From: DATADW01 sp963733905
Lineage (GTDB): Bacteria > Actinomycetota > Acidimicrobiia > Spongiisociales > DATADW01
Assembly: GCA_963733905.1 (NCBI GenBank)
Contig: CAVTEU010000020.1
Location: forward strand, 47,893-111,892
Direction: 5' to 3'
DNA: 64,000 bases
The notes under the pieces were generated by a model. That model did not search any database. It had not been told where the DNA came from and worked only from the letters and a program-made list of their open reading frames with translations. Both the position numbers and the translations under genes were made by a program. This document shows, one piece after another, positions 40,668 through 50,237 of the stretch (position 1 is the first letter of the stretch; every line of letters starts with the position of its first letter).

Positions 40668-42067
40668 GTGGCAGTGCATGGCAAGGTCGAGTCGCCCAAG
40701 AAGGCGGAGCAACGCCGTCCACCGCAATGGACCCGATATTCGCCCGAGGCGGCGAGTCGAGCGCCCCCCGCTTCGAGATACCCCAACAAGGCATGCTGCC
40801 CGACACCGCGTACCAGTTGATCCACGACGAGTTGATGCTCGACGGCAACGCCCGGCTCAACCTCGCCACCTTTGTCACCACCTGGATGGAGCCCGAGGCG
40901 GAGCGGCTCATGGTCGAGTCGTTCGACAAGAACATGGTGGACAAGGACGAGTACCCGCGCACCGCCGACATCGAGATGCGCTGCGTCAACATGCTCAGCC
41001 GGCTGTGGCACTCGCCCGAGGGCGAGGAGGCCACCGGGACGTCGACCACCGGCTCGAGCGAGGCGGCGATGCTCGGCGGGATGGCGCTCAAGTGGCGCTG
41101 GCGGGAGCGGATGCGGTCCCAGGGAAAGTCGACCGAGCGACCGAATCTCGTTGCCGGGATCAACGTCCAGGTGTGCTGGGAGAAGTTCTGCCGGTACTGG
41201 GACGTCGAGATGCGTCTCGTGCCGATGGAAGGGGACCGCTTCACCCTCAATGGGGAGGAGGCGGTGAAGCGGTGTGACGAGAACACGATCGGGGTCGTCC
41301 CGATTCTGGGATCGACTTTCGACGGTAGCTACGAACCGATCGCCGACATCTGCGCCGCCCTCGACCAACTCCAAGCGGAGACCGGGCTGGATGTTCCTGT
41401 CCACGTCGACGGCGCATCGGGTGCATTCGTCGCCCCATTCATCGACCCCGACCTGGTCTGGGACTTCCGGCTCCCGCGGGTGCAGTCGATCAACGCCTCG
41501 GGGCACAAGTACGGGCTGGTCTATCCGGGAGTCGGCTGGGTGGTGTGGCGCAACCCCGAGGCTCTCCCCGAGGACCTCGTGTTCCGGGTCAATTACCTCG
41601 GTGGCGAGATGCCCACGTTCGCCCTCAACTTCTCCCGCCCCGGGAACCAGATCGTCGCCCAGTACTACAACCTGATCCGGCTGGGGTTCGAGGGATACCG
41701 CCGCGTCCAGCAGGCATCCCGCGACGTAGCCATGGGGCTCGCCGAGCGGATCGCCGCCATGGGCCCGTTCCGGATGATCACCGACGGGAGCAACCTCCCG
41801 GTGATCGCCTTCGCCCTCGCCGAGGAAGGCGGGAACTACTCGGTGTTCGACGTGTCCAAGCTGTTGCGGGAGGGCGGCTGGCTGGTCCCCGCCTACACCT
41901 TCCCCGAGAACCGCGAGGATCTGGCGGTCCTGCGAGTGGTGGTGCGAAACGGATTCAGCCAGGACCTGGCCGACTTCCTGGTCGACGACCTGAAGAGGGC
42001 GGTCGAGTACTTGGACAAGCTGGAATCGCGCCTACCACCCGTCGAGGGCGAGCCCTTCCATCACTGA
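40668..42067 (+). CDS. gadB: Glutamate decarboxylase, one frameshift near start
   Basis: PLP-dependent conversion of glutamate to GABA with proton consumption, an acid-stress function. GTG 40668 follows a GGAGG site and reads AVHGKVESPKKAEQ. One extra base near 40712 shifts to MDPIFARGGESSAPRFEIPQ. The rest is intact: MLDGNARLNLATFVTTWMEP, NMVDKDEYPRTADIEMRCVN, TGSSEAAMLGGMALKWRWRE, VHVDGASGAFVAPFIDPDLV and INASGHKYGLVYPGVGWVVW with the PLP lysine. It is close to mycobacterial GadB. No GadC antiporter is adjacent; a membrane protein of unknown type precedes it. Confidence 0.95.
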
Positions 42068-42158
42068 GTTGCCGTATCCGGCCGAGCAAAATGGGTCATC
42101 GAGGATCCGTCCACTCCACGCTGACGCACGTCGACGTTGTTACGAGGCCGGACGCGCC

Positions 42159-42188
42159 GAGGGGGCGGTCCGGCGGGACCGCCCCCTC
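42159..42188. terminator. Terminator between gadB and the DoxX-like gene
   Basis: A perfect 13-bp stem gagggggcggtcc / ggaccgccccctc with a GGCG loop, followed by CACTTTTG on the plus strand. It lies between convergent genes and can serve both. Confidence 0.8.
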
Positions 42189-42206
42189 CACTTTTGCATC
42201 TCGGCG

Positions 42207-42797
42207 CTACCGGAGGATCGGGTAACGCTGTACCAAGCTGTTCGAGGTCCAGCGCCGACCGAACCCCCAGGTGTTCCCCGCGTCGGAGAACATCAGCCCG
42301 ATGAGCACGAGGGCGTACACCAGATGGTCGTCCATGAACGGGTTGTTCTCGGGGAGCAGAGCCGCCGCCCACATCAGCACCATCAGGGTCGCGCCGCTTA
42401 TGGCAGCGATCCGCATTCCGATGCCGAGGATCAGCGCCACGCCGATCCCGAGCAAACCGATCATGAAGAGCCAGTCGGCCCACGCTTGGCCGGCGAAGCT
42501 CTGGAAGAACCCGGCGAACGGACCCTGGGTCCCGAAGGTGAGGAACCCCTCGGTGGGTGAGCCGCCGTTGACCCATGCCGCCGGCCCGAAGAGGTCGACA
42601 GTGCCGTCCTCGGCCCGCCCTGTTGCGAACCCGAGAGCAAAGGTCTTGTCCAGGAACGCCCACAGGAAAACCCATCCCAAGCTGATCCGGGTCAGCGCCC
42701 AGACGAACGCCGCCTTCGGATAGCTCTGGGTGACCGTGAGTTGGTCACCCTCTCTGGTTCCGGTGAGAACCGCCACCGCAATCACCTTCCTTTCCAC
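42207..42797 (-). CDS. DoxX family membrane protein
   Basis: Intact, about 196 residues (GTG 42797, or GTG 42785, which has a better-placed GGAAG site). Four membrane helices include TRISLGWVFLWAFLDKTFAL, the DoxX signature, WLFMIGLLGIGVALILGIGM, ISGATLMVLMWAAALLPE and LVYALVLIGLMFSDAGNTWG. DoxX-like proteins are linked to sulfur and redox stress responses; the exact role is unknown. It lies between gadB and devR on the minus strand, and a degenerate DosR-like site precedes it. Confidence 0.88.
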   Translation of the reverse strand: MERKVIAVAVLTGTREGDQLTVTQSYPKAAFVWALTRISLGWVFLWAFLDKTFALGFATGRAEDGTVDLFGPAAWVNGGSPTEGFLTFGTQGPFAGFFQSFAGQAWADWLFMIGLLGIGVALILGIGMRIAAISGATLMVLMWAAALLPENNPFMDDHLVYALVLIGLMFSDAGNTWGFGRRWTSNSLVQRYPILR

Positions 42798-42865
42798 TTC
42801 GTGATTGCGTTGACAGCATCACCAGGTGGGGAGGTGCTTTCTAGGGTCGCGAGTCGTGCTCCGGT

Positions 42866-42880
42866 GGGACCAATGGCATC
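42866..42880 (-). promoter_or_regulatory. Degenerate DosR-like box upstream of the DoxX gene
   Basis: In the minus orientation GATGCCATTGGTCCC matches the known DosR variant GGGTCATTGGTCCCT at 11 of 15 positions. It lies about 70 bases upstream of the DoxX start, next to the devR stop. Weak alone, but it is one of several such sites in this block. Confidence 0.3.
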
Positions 42881-43549
42881 AACGACCGGGCCAGTCCTCC
42901 GCCCCGTGGTCCACCTCTCGTCGCGCCGCCAAACGGGCGGCATATGCCGCCGCCTCGCTCCGCCTGCTCATGTCGAGTTTGGCCAGCAGGTTCGAGACGT
43001 AGTTCTTGACCGTCTTCTCGGCGAGGAACATCCGCTCGGCGATCTGGCGGTTGGTCATCCCATCGGCGAGATGGGTGAGGATGGTCCGCTCCTGAGGCGA
43101 GAGCCGGGAAGAAGCGGGTCCTCGGGCTCGCCATCCCGAAGCCGGCGGAAGAGCGGATCGGTCATCTCCGGGTCGAGCAGCGACTCCCCCGCCCCCACCT
43201 TGCGCACCGCCTCGACCAGCGCCGGGCCATCGATCCGCTTGAGCAGGTACCCCGAGGCACCGGCAAGGATGGCGGCGAGCAGCGCCTCCTCGTCGGCGAA
43301 CGAGGTGAGGATGAGAACGTGGACGTCGGGGAAACCCGCCTTTATCTCCCGGCATGCCTCGACACCGGAACCGTCGGGGAGCCGCACGTCGAGCACGACG
43401 ACGTCGGGGGTGTCGAACCCGGTGCGCCGCACCGCTTCGGCCGCCGAGCCCGCTTCGCCGACCACGTCGATGTCCTCCTCGGCCTCCAGCAGGCCGATCA
43501 GGCCTCGCCGCACCACCTCGTGGTCGTCCACCACCAGCACCCGGACCAT
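42879..43549 (-). CDS. devR: DevR/DosR-like NarL-family response regulator, one frameshift
   Basis: The receiver domain from ATG 43549 (MVRVLVVDDHEVVRRGLIGL) has phospho-acceptor Asp54 in VVVLDVRLPDGSG, then LILTSFADEEALLAAILAGA and SGYLLKRIDG. After an indel near 43105 comes the LuxR-type helix-turn-helix LSPQERTILTHLADGMTNRQ, IAERMFLAEKTVKNYVSNLL. Both domains closely follow mycobacterial DevR, including LAEKTVKNYVS in the recognition helix. DevR activates hypoxia and dormancy genes at palindromic GGGAC-N4-GTCCC sites, and such sites occur nearby. The sensor gene is divergent, 68 bases away. Confidence 0.88.
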
Positions 43550-43617
43550 GCGATCACAGTACATCCGGGCGGTAGCCGCCACGGTGCGTCCTGCCGCGGC
43601 GGGTACCCTCCCCCGCC

Positions 43618-44721
43618 ATGACCGCCGGGCTATCCGCCGACCAGGTCAGCCGGCTGGTCACTGCGGCGGCAAGCGTCGCCTCGGCCACCGATCTGACATC
43701 GGCGCTGCGCGGATCGGTCACCACCGGCCGCGACCTGACCGGCGCCAGGTATGCCGCCCTCGGGATCCTGGGCAGGCACGGCTCCCTCGTCGACTTCGTC
43801 CACGTGGGGATGGACGCAACAACCGTCGCCCGGATCGGACACCTCCCCGAAGGTCGTGGCGTGCTCGGCACCATCACGCGGGTGGGCGAGACCGTCCGCA
43901 TCGACAAGATCTCCCAGCACCCCGACTCGGTCGGTTTCCCCGCCGGCCACCCCCCGATGGACAGCTTCCTCGGAGTCCCCGTTCGGATCGGCGGCGACGT
44001 GTTCGGCAACCTCTACCTGACCGAGAAGCCCGGCGGGTTCAGCGATGACGACCAGGCGATGGTGGAGGCGATGGCGGTGATCGCGGGGGCGGCAGTCTCC
44101 ACAGCACGGCTTCAGCAACGGCTCCGCCGGGTGGCGGTGATCGAGGATCGGGAGCGCATCGCCCGAGACCTGCACGACGCCATCATCCAGGACCTCTTCG
44201 CCGTCGGCCTCGGTCTACAGGGCATAGCTCAGCGGATAGGCGAGCCCGCGGTGGCAGGACGGTTGGAGGATGCGGTGGAGAGGCTCGACCTGGCCATCGC
44301 CTCGCTGCGCCGCTTCATATTCGATCTGAAGCCATCGGGCCAGGCGACCCTCGAACAGGAGTTGCGTGCCCTGTGCGATCGCCTCGCCGCCCCATACGGC
44401 GCCGAGGTGGACTTGGAACTGGCCACACAGGACCCATTGCCCCGCGGGCTGACCGACGACGTATTGCGGATGGTCGGCGAGGCGGTGTCGAATGCGCTCC
44501 GCCACTCCGGCGTCGGCAAGGTGGAGGTGCGGGTCGAAGAGGCCGCAGGGACCGTCGCCATCACCGTGGTCGATCACGGGATGGGCTTCGATGTCTCCAA
44601 GGTGCGGGGCGGCTCCGGGCTGCCCAACCTGAGAGCGAGGGCCGAATTGCTTGGCGGCAGCCTCAGTGTCGAAAGCGCTCCGGCACAGGGCACGGCGGTG
44701 CGGATCATCCTGCCCGCATGA
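43618..44721 (+). CDS. devS: DevS/DosT-like sensor histidine kinase with one GAF domain
   Basis: Intact 367 residues. The GAF domain (about 25-165) has GARYAALGILGRHGSLVDFV, IGHLPEGRGVLG, FPAGHPPMDSFLGVPV and VFGNLYLTEKPGGFSDDD, closely matching DevS GAF domains. The histidine of GHPPM (His111) lies in the segment that carries the heme ligand in DevS; heme binding here is untested. The HisKA_3 domain has phospho-acceptor His186 in RIARDLHDAIIQDLF. The ATPase domain has VGEAVSNALRHSG and DHGMGFD. It is shorter than DevS (two GAF domains, about 578 residues). It pairs with the divergent devR. Confidence 0.92.
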   Translation: MTAGLSADQVSRLVTAAASVASATDLTSALRGSVTTGRDLTGARYAALGILGRHGSLVDFVHVGMDATTVARIGHLPEGRGVLGTITRVGETVRIDKISQHPDSVGFPAGHPPMDSFLGVPVRIGGDVFGNLYLTEKPGGFSDDDQAMVEAMAVIAGAAVSTARLQQRLRRVAVIEDRERIARDLHDAIIQDLFAVGLGLQGIAQRIGEPAVAGRLEDAVERLDLAIASLRRFIFDLKPSGQATLEQELRALCDRLAAPYGAEVDLELATQDPLPRGLTDDVLRMVGEAVSNALRHSGVGKVEVRVEEAAGTVAITVVDHGMGFDVSKVRGGSGLPNLRARAELLGGSLSVESAPAQGTAVRIILPA

Positions 44722-45173
44722 CCCCCACACCGATCGAGGCGGCAATCCGGTCGACGAAGCCTTTGACGCTCGACTCGGCCACCCGGTGCATCAGCATCCT
44801 GTCGAGTGCACGGCCGACCGCCCCCATTGGCGGTGTGTAGGAGCCACGCAGCGAGAGCTGGCTGGCGTCGGGCCCCAGGGTCGCCAGCATCAGGTCGGCG
44901 TCCATCTTGGGGAAGAGCGCGGTAGAGCCTTCTGCGGTCCACGACAGCGGGATGGTCAGCCGTCCGGGGCCCTTTGCCGGCGACGCCCACTGCCAACCTG
45001 ACGAACGCCGGGGCCTGAACCCGGGCGACCTCGACACCGAGCCTCGCCCGGCGTGCCTCGCCGTCCCGGTAGGCCCCTTCGGCCAGTCCGTCCAGTTCCG
45101 GGAGGGCTCCGAGCAGCCTGGGCTCGCCGACGCCGAACGGGGCGTCGATGTCGGTGAAGTAGTAGATCAGCAC
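44705..45173 (-). CDS. Conserved hypothetical protein (SRPBCC/CoxG-like?), one frameshift
   Basis: Starts MLIYYFTDIDAPFGVGEPRL at 45173 and continues GALPELDGLAEGAYRDGEAR, VEVARVQAPAFVRL. An indel near 45000 leads to LTIPLSWTAEGSTALFPKMD, ADLMLATLGPDASQLSLRGS, YTPPMGAVGRALDRMLMHRV and FVDRIAASIGVGVMRAG. The pattern resembles small SRPBCC-type proteins, but no signature proves this. It overlaps the devS 3' end by 17 bases (convergent) and follows the multicopper oxidase gene closely on the same strand. Function unknown. Confidence 0.6.
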
Positions 45174-45219
45174 AGCGCTCTCTCGCCGGCGCCTGGCCGC
45201 TGGGCGGATCCGCCGGTGC

Positions 45220-46594
45220 TCACTGCCCGGCCTCCTCCACGACGAATGCGGTGACCATCCCGAACATCCCCGTGTCGCGTTCGACGTGGTTGAGGATGTG
45301 GCAGTGGAACACCCAGGTCCCCGGGTCGTCCATGTGCATCAGGACCGAGAACCGCTCGCCGGGGGCAACGCTGAGGGTGTCGGCGAAGTAGGGGTGATCG
45401 AGCGGTATCCCGTCCCTGGCGAACACCAGCATGGGGAACTGGTGGGGATGCATCGGATGGGACTGGAGCCCTTCGTTGTAGTAGTGCACCACCACCCAAT
45501 CGCCGTCCTCGACGACATACGGCTCGGTCGCCGGGAAGGACTTCCCGTTGAGGCTGAGCCCGATGACCCCGGCATCGTTGAGCACCATCGGGATCTCGAG
45601 GGCGACCTCGAAGTCCTCGGGGATCTTCACGCCCGACACCGTCTGCCCGTATGGGATCGGGATGTCGCCGGCGATGAACGTGCCGAACAGGCCATTGGGG
45701 ACCTGCATCTGGCCGTGGTGATGGGCGTGGTACATGGCGATCGCCGGATGCTCGACCACGAACTCGTAGGTGAATGTCTGCCCCGACTTCGATCAGCGGC
45801 TGCGTTATCGGCGCCACACCGTCCATCGAGTTGGGGACCCTGACGCCGTGCCAGTGGACATCGGTGCCCATGGGCAGCTCGTTGTGGACCACTATCTGGA
45901 CCCGATCGCCGACATCGACCCTGATCTGGGGGCCGGGGACCATCCCGTTGTAGGACCAGGCGTCGACCATGACTCCCGGCTCGACCTCCCACGGCGTCAC
46001 CGCCGCGGTCAGCTCGAATCGCTTGGTGCCGTCGTCGAGGACCTCCGGCTCGAGCGGCTGGTTGCCCCTGCCTTCGGTTTCGGCGGGGAAGGCCATGATC
46101 GACTCCGTCATCGCCATGTCGAGCGCCGCGTAGTCCACCTCCTCCCCCTCGGTCCCGGTCTCGTGATCCTCGTGGGCGGTCGTGTCGCCGCCCACCACCA
46201 ACTCGGCCTCCATCCCCGCCTCGCGGTGCCCGGCGATCGAGCAGAACACCGTGTAGGTGCCCGCCGCCAGGTCACCCAGGTCCAGCGTCGCCGATTCGCC
46301 GGAATCCAGATCGGGCGTTGACTCACCGCCCACCAGGGTCAGATTGTGGATCTGCGAGCCGCCATTGGTCACCTCGATCTGAACCGGGCCAGGGTCGGCA
46401 GTGAGCGTGCCCTCGATGGCGAACTCGCTCAAGGTGGCGTCGAGCACTGCCGCCTCGGCCTCGTCCGTCGCCGCGGCACCCGCCGGGCTCCTCAGCACGC
46501 TGACCAGTACAGCCACCGCCAAGATCGAAGTGGTGACGACCAGCCCCAGGATCATCCGGTCGAAGACGCTGCTAGATGAGTCGGATCGGGCCAC
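45220..46594 (-). CDS. Multicopper oxidase with N-terminal anchor and cupredoxin domain, one frameshift
   Basis: From GTG 46594: a membrane anchor (MILGLVVTTSILAVAVLVSV), then a cupredoxin-like domain with GTYTVFCSIAGHREAGMEAE (Cys, His and Met as in type 1 copper sites). The oxidase core has DVHWHGVRVPNSMDGVAPI. After an indel near 45780 follow AMYHAHHHGQMQVPNGLFG, LQSHPMHPHQFPMLVF and WVFHCHILNHVERDTGM. All four copper motifs (HxHG, HxH, HxxHxH, HCHx3Hx4M) are present, so an active oxidase is likely. The compact two-domain core resembles laccase-like or nitrite-reductase-like enzymes. The substrate is unknown. A DosR-like box precedes it. Confidence 0.9.
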
Positions 46595-46653
46595 GCTCTG
46601 CTCCCTGGTCGGCGAACACCACAGCATCGTCGGCAGGGGCGCTCGGCGGTAAC

Positions 46654-46669
46654 GGCCGAAGGTCCTACC
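46654..46669 (-). promoter_or_regulatory. Degenerate DosR-like box upstream of the multicopper oxidase
   Basis: In the minus orientation GGTAGGACCTTCGGCC (continuing GTT) matches the DosR variant GGGACTTTCGGCCCT at 12 of 15 positions. It lies about 60-75 bases before the oxidase start and about 75 before the divergent gene at 46741. Confidence 0.35.
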
Positions 46670-46740
46670 CGATCGGGCCATCCGGCCGGTGGCCGCAGGA
46701 GCCTGCCCAGTGCGCATGATCGGGTCAAGGAGGTGAGACA

Positions 46741-47158
46741 TGCACGTTTCGACGGTCCGACCGGTTCAGCACACCGTTCATCTGGAACGACCGCTTCCGG
46801 TCGACATCGACGACGCCGTCGCTGCCATCACCGGCGAGACCGAGCGGGTGCTGACACTGGCACCGTTCGCACCTCCGGGATCGAGATGAGAGCAAACGCG
46901 ACCGGGGCGCTCCGTACTCGATCGGTCTCCGATTGGGAGAGAGGAGCGCCAGCGTTTCACCGGTGAGCTCAATGTCCGGCGAGGCTCGGACGGCTCCACG
47001 GCGCTTGCGCTCGATGGGCGGTTCGAGAGCGCTCCCGGCCGGCTCACCCCCGAGGGACCGCGCCGATCGCGGTGCGCGCCTTCTTCGATCAGGTCGTGCG
47101 CCGGCTCGGCACGGTCGCCGCTGAGCGGGGCGCCCTCCGGGGCGTTCCGCTCAGCTGA
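46741..47158 (+). CDS. Hypothetical protein, frameshifted
   Basis: Preceded by a near-perfect ribosome-binding site (aaggaggtgag). Starts MHVSTVRPVQHTVHLERPLP and VDIDDAVAAITGETERVLTL. After indels near 46870 and 46935 it continues WEREERQRFTGELNVRRGSD, GSTALALDGRFESAPGRLTP, and after another near 47060, VRAFFDQVVRRLGTVAAERG to a stop at 47156. The corrected length is about 138 residues. It may belong to the same SRPBCC-like group as the protein at 44705, but this is weak. It diverges from the multicopper oxidase gene and shares its regulatory region. Confidence 0.5.
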
Positions 47159-47198
47159 GTCCGGATCACCGCCGCTGCAGCTCACTGGCTCGGGGATC

Positions 47199-47648
47199 TC
47201 AGAGCCGCCCGGGACGGGTGCGGGGCGCCCATGCCTTCCCGGATGAGCGACCGCTGATCTTCCCCATCATCACCGCCACCGCCACCGAGCCGACCGCGGC
47301 TTCAAGCGTCAGGCTCGATTCGATCACCTTGCGGTACTTGGCGTAGAGGGCGTCGACCGTGCCCGCCTCGAGCGCGCTATCTGCGATCACCGAACCCGGC
47401 CCTACGGCTACGACGCTCGCCCAATCGCCGGTCTCCGAGTCGTACTCGGATACCTCGACACATACCGGCGAGCCGCTCTCGATCGCCTTGAGCCGCCTAC
47501 CCGGACCGGTGCGAAACAGGAAGAGATTGCCCGAGATCACGAACGACACCGCAGTCACGTATGGCTCGCCATCGGCGATCACCCCGAGGTGGGCGACATC
47601 CGCCCTCTCCAGCAGATCCCGGGCCTCGGTCTCGGTCAACTCCTGCAT
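47199..47648 (-). CDS. PPOX-class FMN-binding split-barrel protein
   Basis: Intact 149 residues of the pyridoxamine-5'-phosphate-oxidase-like family: LTETEARDLLERADVAHLGV, IADGEPYVTAVSFVISGNLF, LFRTGPGRRLKAIESGSPVC and VEVSEYDSETGDWASVVAVG. The family binds FMN or F420 and reduces diverse substrates; related genes belong to the mycobacterial DosR regulon. A DosR-like box lies 40-50 bases upstream of its start. Confidence 0.88.
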   Translation of the reverse strand: MQELTETEARDLLERADVAHLGVIADGEPYVTAVSFVISGNLFLFRTGPGRRLKAIESGSPVCVEVSEYDSETGDWASVVAVGPGSVIADSALEAGTVDALYAKYRKVIESSLTLEAAVGSVAVAVMMGKISGRSSGKAWAPRTRPGRL

Positions 47649-47685
47649 TTCAGTCGAAGGGTAAGCAGCGCCGGGCGACTGCTCT

Positions 47686-47700
47686 AGGGCCTTAAGTCAT
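47686..47700 (-). promoter_or_regulatory. DosR-like box upstream of the PPOX gene
   Basis: In the minus orientation ATGACTTAAGGCCCT matches GGGACTWWAG[T/G]CCCT at 13 of 15 positions, with both mismatches at the edge. It overlaps the stop codon of the preceding membrane-protein gene and lies 38-52 bases before the PPOX start, suitable for activation. Confidence 0.4.
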
Positions 47701-48181
47701 GGCATCGGGCGGCTCCGGGTGGGCGACGCATCGCCCACCCGGACAGCCGGTGGTCAGGTAGTGACGGACGATGACGTCTGGGATTCGCTCGGCGACGTCC
47801 CTGATCCCGACCCCGATCAGCACGAAGAGCACGCCGACCAGGATCGCCATCGCGGCGACGCCGAACGCCACCACCGAGGTGAACAACGACGCCTGGAGGA
47901 ACGCGGCGTTCATTGCCGTCTCCCTGCAGCGGGTCCTCCCGGTCGAATTGGGCGTAGTACATCCCACCCGTCGCCTCCAGGGCGTGGGTCTCGATGACGG
48001 TCGCCTGGCAGTAGGCGCTGAACGGGCCGTTGACCTCGTCACCGGCCAAGCAGGATGCGTCGTCGGACACCGTGATCTGCTGCTTTCCCAGCGTCGTGCT
48101 CACCACAATCCAGGTGGCAACACCACCGATCACGAGGAGCGCACCGATCACGATCGATGCTATGGATGTGGTTCTTCTCAC
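47692..48181 (-). CDS. Two-helix membrane protein, one frameshift
   Basis: Starts with GTG 48181 after GGAGGAATACAA: RRTTSIASIVIGALLVIGGV (membrane helix), VVSTTLGKQQITVSDDASCL, GPFSAYCQATVIETHALEAT and YYAQFDREDP. After an indel near 47935 it continues MNAAFLQASLFTSVVAFGVA, AMAILVGVLFVLIGVGIRDV and GCPGGRCVAHPEPPDAMT. Homologues are common in actinobacteria and often mislabelled as ring-opening dioxygenase LigA; no such domain is visible. An extracytoplasmic loop with two cysteines separates the helices. Function unknown. Confidence 0.68.
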
Positions 48182-48268
48182 TTGTATTCCTCCTTTCTGT
48201 CTCGTCCGGACATCTCAGCACCTGGCAACTGCAATTCGGCGGCAACCGAGGCACCATCAGGCGGCGAC

Positions 48269-49846
48269 CTACCCGTGGTGGCACCGGCCGAGATGCGTCT
48301 GCCGGCTCATACCGCGTCGTTCCCTGTCGAGGACCGACAAGGTCTCGCGGTAGATCTGGTTGGCGGTCGTCCAGGTCCTCGCCGATGGCGACCAATCCGA
48401 GCTTGCCGTAGCGGGATAGGGCCCCCATCAGGTGGAAGACGACGCCGGTCTGGCGGCTGGCCTCGAAATGGAGCCCGTTGTAGACGGCGAGGTCGAGCAG
48501 ATCGTCCGGCGTCATGCCCCGGTAGAAGGGGCTCTCCACGTTGTCCGAGGCGAAATAGCTGCGGGGCTGGCCCGGCGGCGGTGAGGTACTCGCCACGCTC
48601 GAGGTCGTAGACGCCGTCGGTGAGGAACTCGAGCATCATGAACGGGAGAGTGGTCCCCCCTTTCGCAGGTTGATCTCGAGGGCGTCGTGGTTCCAGGTTC
48701 CGTCGGCGGCTCGGGTCGAGATGAAATCCACCCCGAACCGCCCCAGCACTCCCAACTCGGCGAGCCGGCGGCCCACCTCCAGCGCCATGCTCGTGCAGGT
48801 CATGGCGGTATTCGCGGTCGGCGGGAAAGCTGGCCCCGAGGAACACCTGGCCGTTGGGCCCGCCCAGCGACTGGTCGTGGGTGGAGATCACCTCGACCTC
48901 GCCGATCGGGTTGATCCGGCACTGGACCGAAGGCGAGCGTTTGTCGGGGCCGTCGACGAAGGCCTCGACCACCCCTCCCATCCTGGCAAGCTTCTCCAGA
49001 TAGGGCTCCATCGACTCGCCGGCGGCCTCGAACCGGATCTCTTCGGCAAGGTCCGCCTCACCCACTCGCCCAAGGCGGTGTCGGGTGCCCCGTCGAACCT
49101 GAAGAGAGCGTTCCCTTCCCCGGAGAAACCGTCGTCGAGCTTTGATGACGACGGCCGGAGCGAGCTGTCACCCGACCGCAACTCGGTGATCGCTCCACCA
49201 GGTCATCGAGGTCGCGCATCCCCTCGCTCCCTTCGGGGACCGTGATCCCGCACTTGCGGAGCAATTGCCTGGCGCCACTCTTCGAGCCGAGCCTCGACAG
49301 CGCCGGGTCGCATGCGTAGAGAGGGATGCCGAGTCGCACCGCCAGCGTCCGCTCCAGCCCCGTGGCGTTGAAGCAGGTGAGGTGGGCTGACTCCGGGTCG
49401 CCGATCACCTCGCGTATCCGAGACACGAGCCTCGGCCGGTCGAGGATCTTCTCGGTGAGGGCGAGCGGCGAGCCGTCGTCGCAGTCGAGCAGGGTCAGCC
49501 TCTCCCGAGCGTGGCGGGTGGGTACGCCGGGGAGCAGGTGGAGGTAATAGTCGATCACCGCCGGGTGCACCGGCTGGCTGGTGACATAGACGAGGCGGGT
49601 CCGAGGAAGGCGGAGCAGCATCAGCAGGCACAGCATCCGCTCCTCGTAGTGGGTGACACCGGTGATCTTGGCCTGGACCTCGAGGTCGAGCGAGAGGCTG
49701 GGAACCACCACGACGGTCCGCGGCGCCTGGCGGTCGGAGAAGACACGCCGGTACATCGGGGCCAAGCGAGCCTGGAGGCTGGCAAATGCCTCCAACTCGG
49801 CAGGCGACCCCGGTTCGATGGCGGTCCGTTCCCCCGTTTCGATCAT
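48269..49846 (-). CDS. PGM1-like ATP-grasp peptide ligase, frameshifted
   Basis: From ATG 49846 a pre-ATP-grasp domain is intact for 215 residues: RTVVVVPSLSLDLEVQAKIT, GVTHYEERMLCLLMLLRLPR, YVTSQPVHPAVIDYYLHLLP, LTEKILDRPRLVSRIREVIG and LSRLGSKSGARQLLRKCGIT. The ATP-grasp part follows in pieces: KLDDGFSGEGNALFRFDG, YLEKLARMGGVVEAFVDGPD, VQCRINPIGEVEVISTHDQS and LRKGGTTLPFMMLEFLTDGV. The C-terminus has YFASDNVESPFYRGMTPDDL and YGKLGLVAIGEDLDD. PGM1 in pheganomycin synthesis ligates a peptide to an amino-acid-like starter. At least five indels are present. No obvious partner biosynthetic genes lie nearby. Confidence 0.75.
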
Positions 49847-49847
49847 C

Positions 49848-50237
49848 TCAGGCGTCCTCGATCGACCAGCTCGATGAGTACTCCACCAGAGTCCTCATGT
49901 AGTTGGCCCGCTCGAAGGAGACCGGATCCGGGGCGTGCCGCTGACTCAGACTCCCCTTGGCCTCCTCGATCGAACCGTATCCCCGCTCGTCGAACCAGCA
50001 CCGGACCAGTTCGAGCAGCGCTGAGCGATCCGGTCGGCAGCCTCGTTCCCATCGACGATGAAGTGCCCGGCGGATGCCACGGATCCAAGGGTGGGTCGCC
50101 AAGAAGAGGGCAGGCAGGGGCGGAGTTCCCTCATGCAACAGCACAAGGTCCCCTGGCCAGCGGTGTCGACCGCAACCCGGGGGCACCCCCGTAGTCGGCA
50201 TTCGGGTCCTGTTCGGCTGGTGGGTGGCGAAGAGCAC
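49848..50237 (-). pseudogene. C-terminal remnant of a dihydroorotate dehydrogenase-like gene
   Basis: Only the last 60-70 codons (49848 to about 50060) are recognisable: LVRCWFDERGYGSIEEAKGS, LSQRHAPDPVSFERANYMRT. This matches the tail of dihydroorotate-dehydrogenase-like proteins (WMEEHGYES...SxxDPxxFERANYM type). The barrel with FMN site and catalytic residues is absent in all frames upstream, where a plus-strand membrane-protein tail is found instead. The stop is beside the ATP-grasp start. It is probably a truncated gene. Confidence 0.5.
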
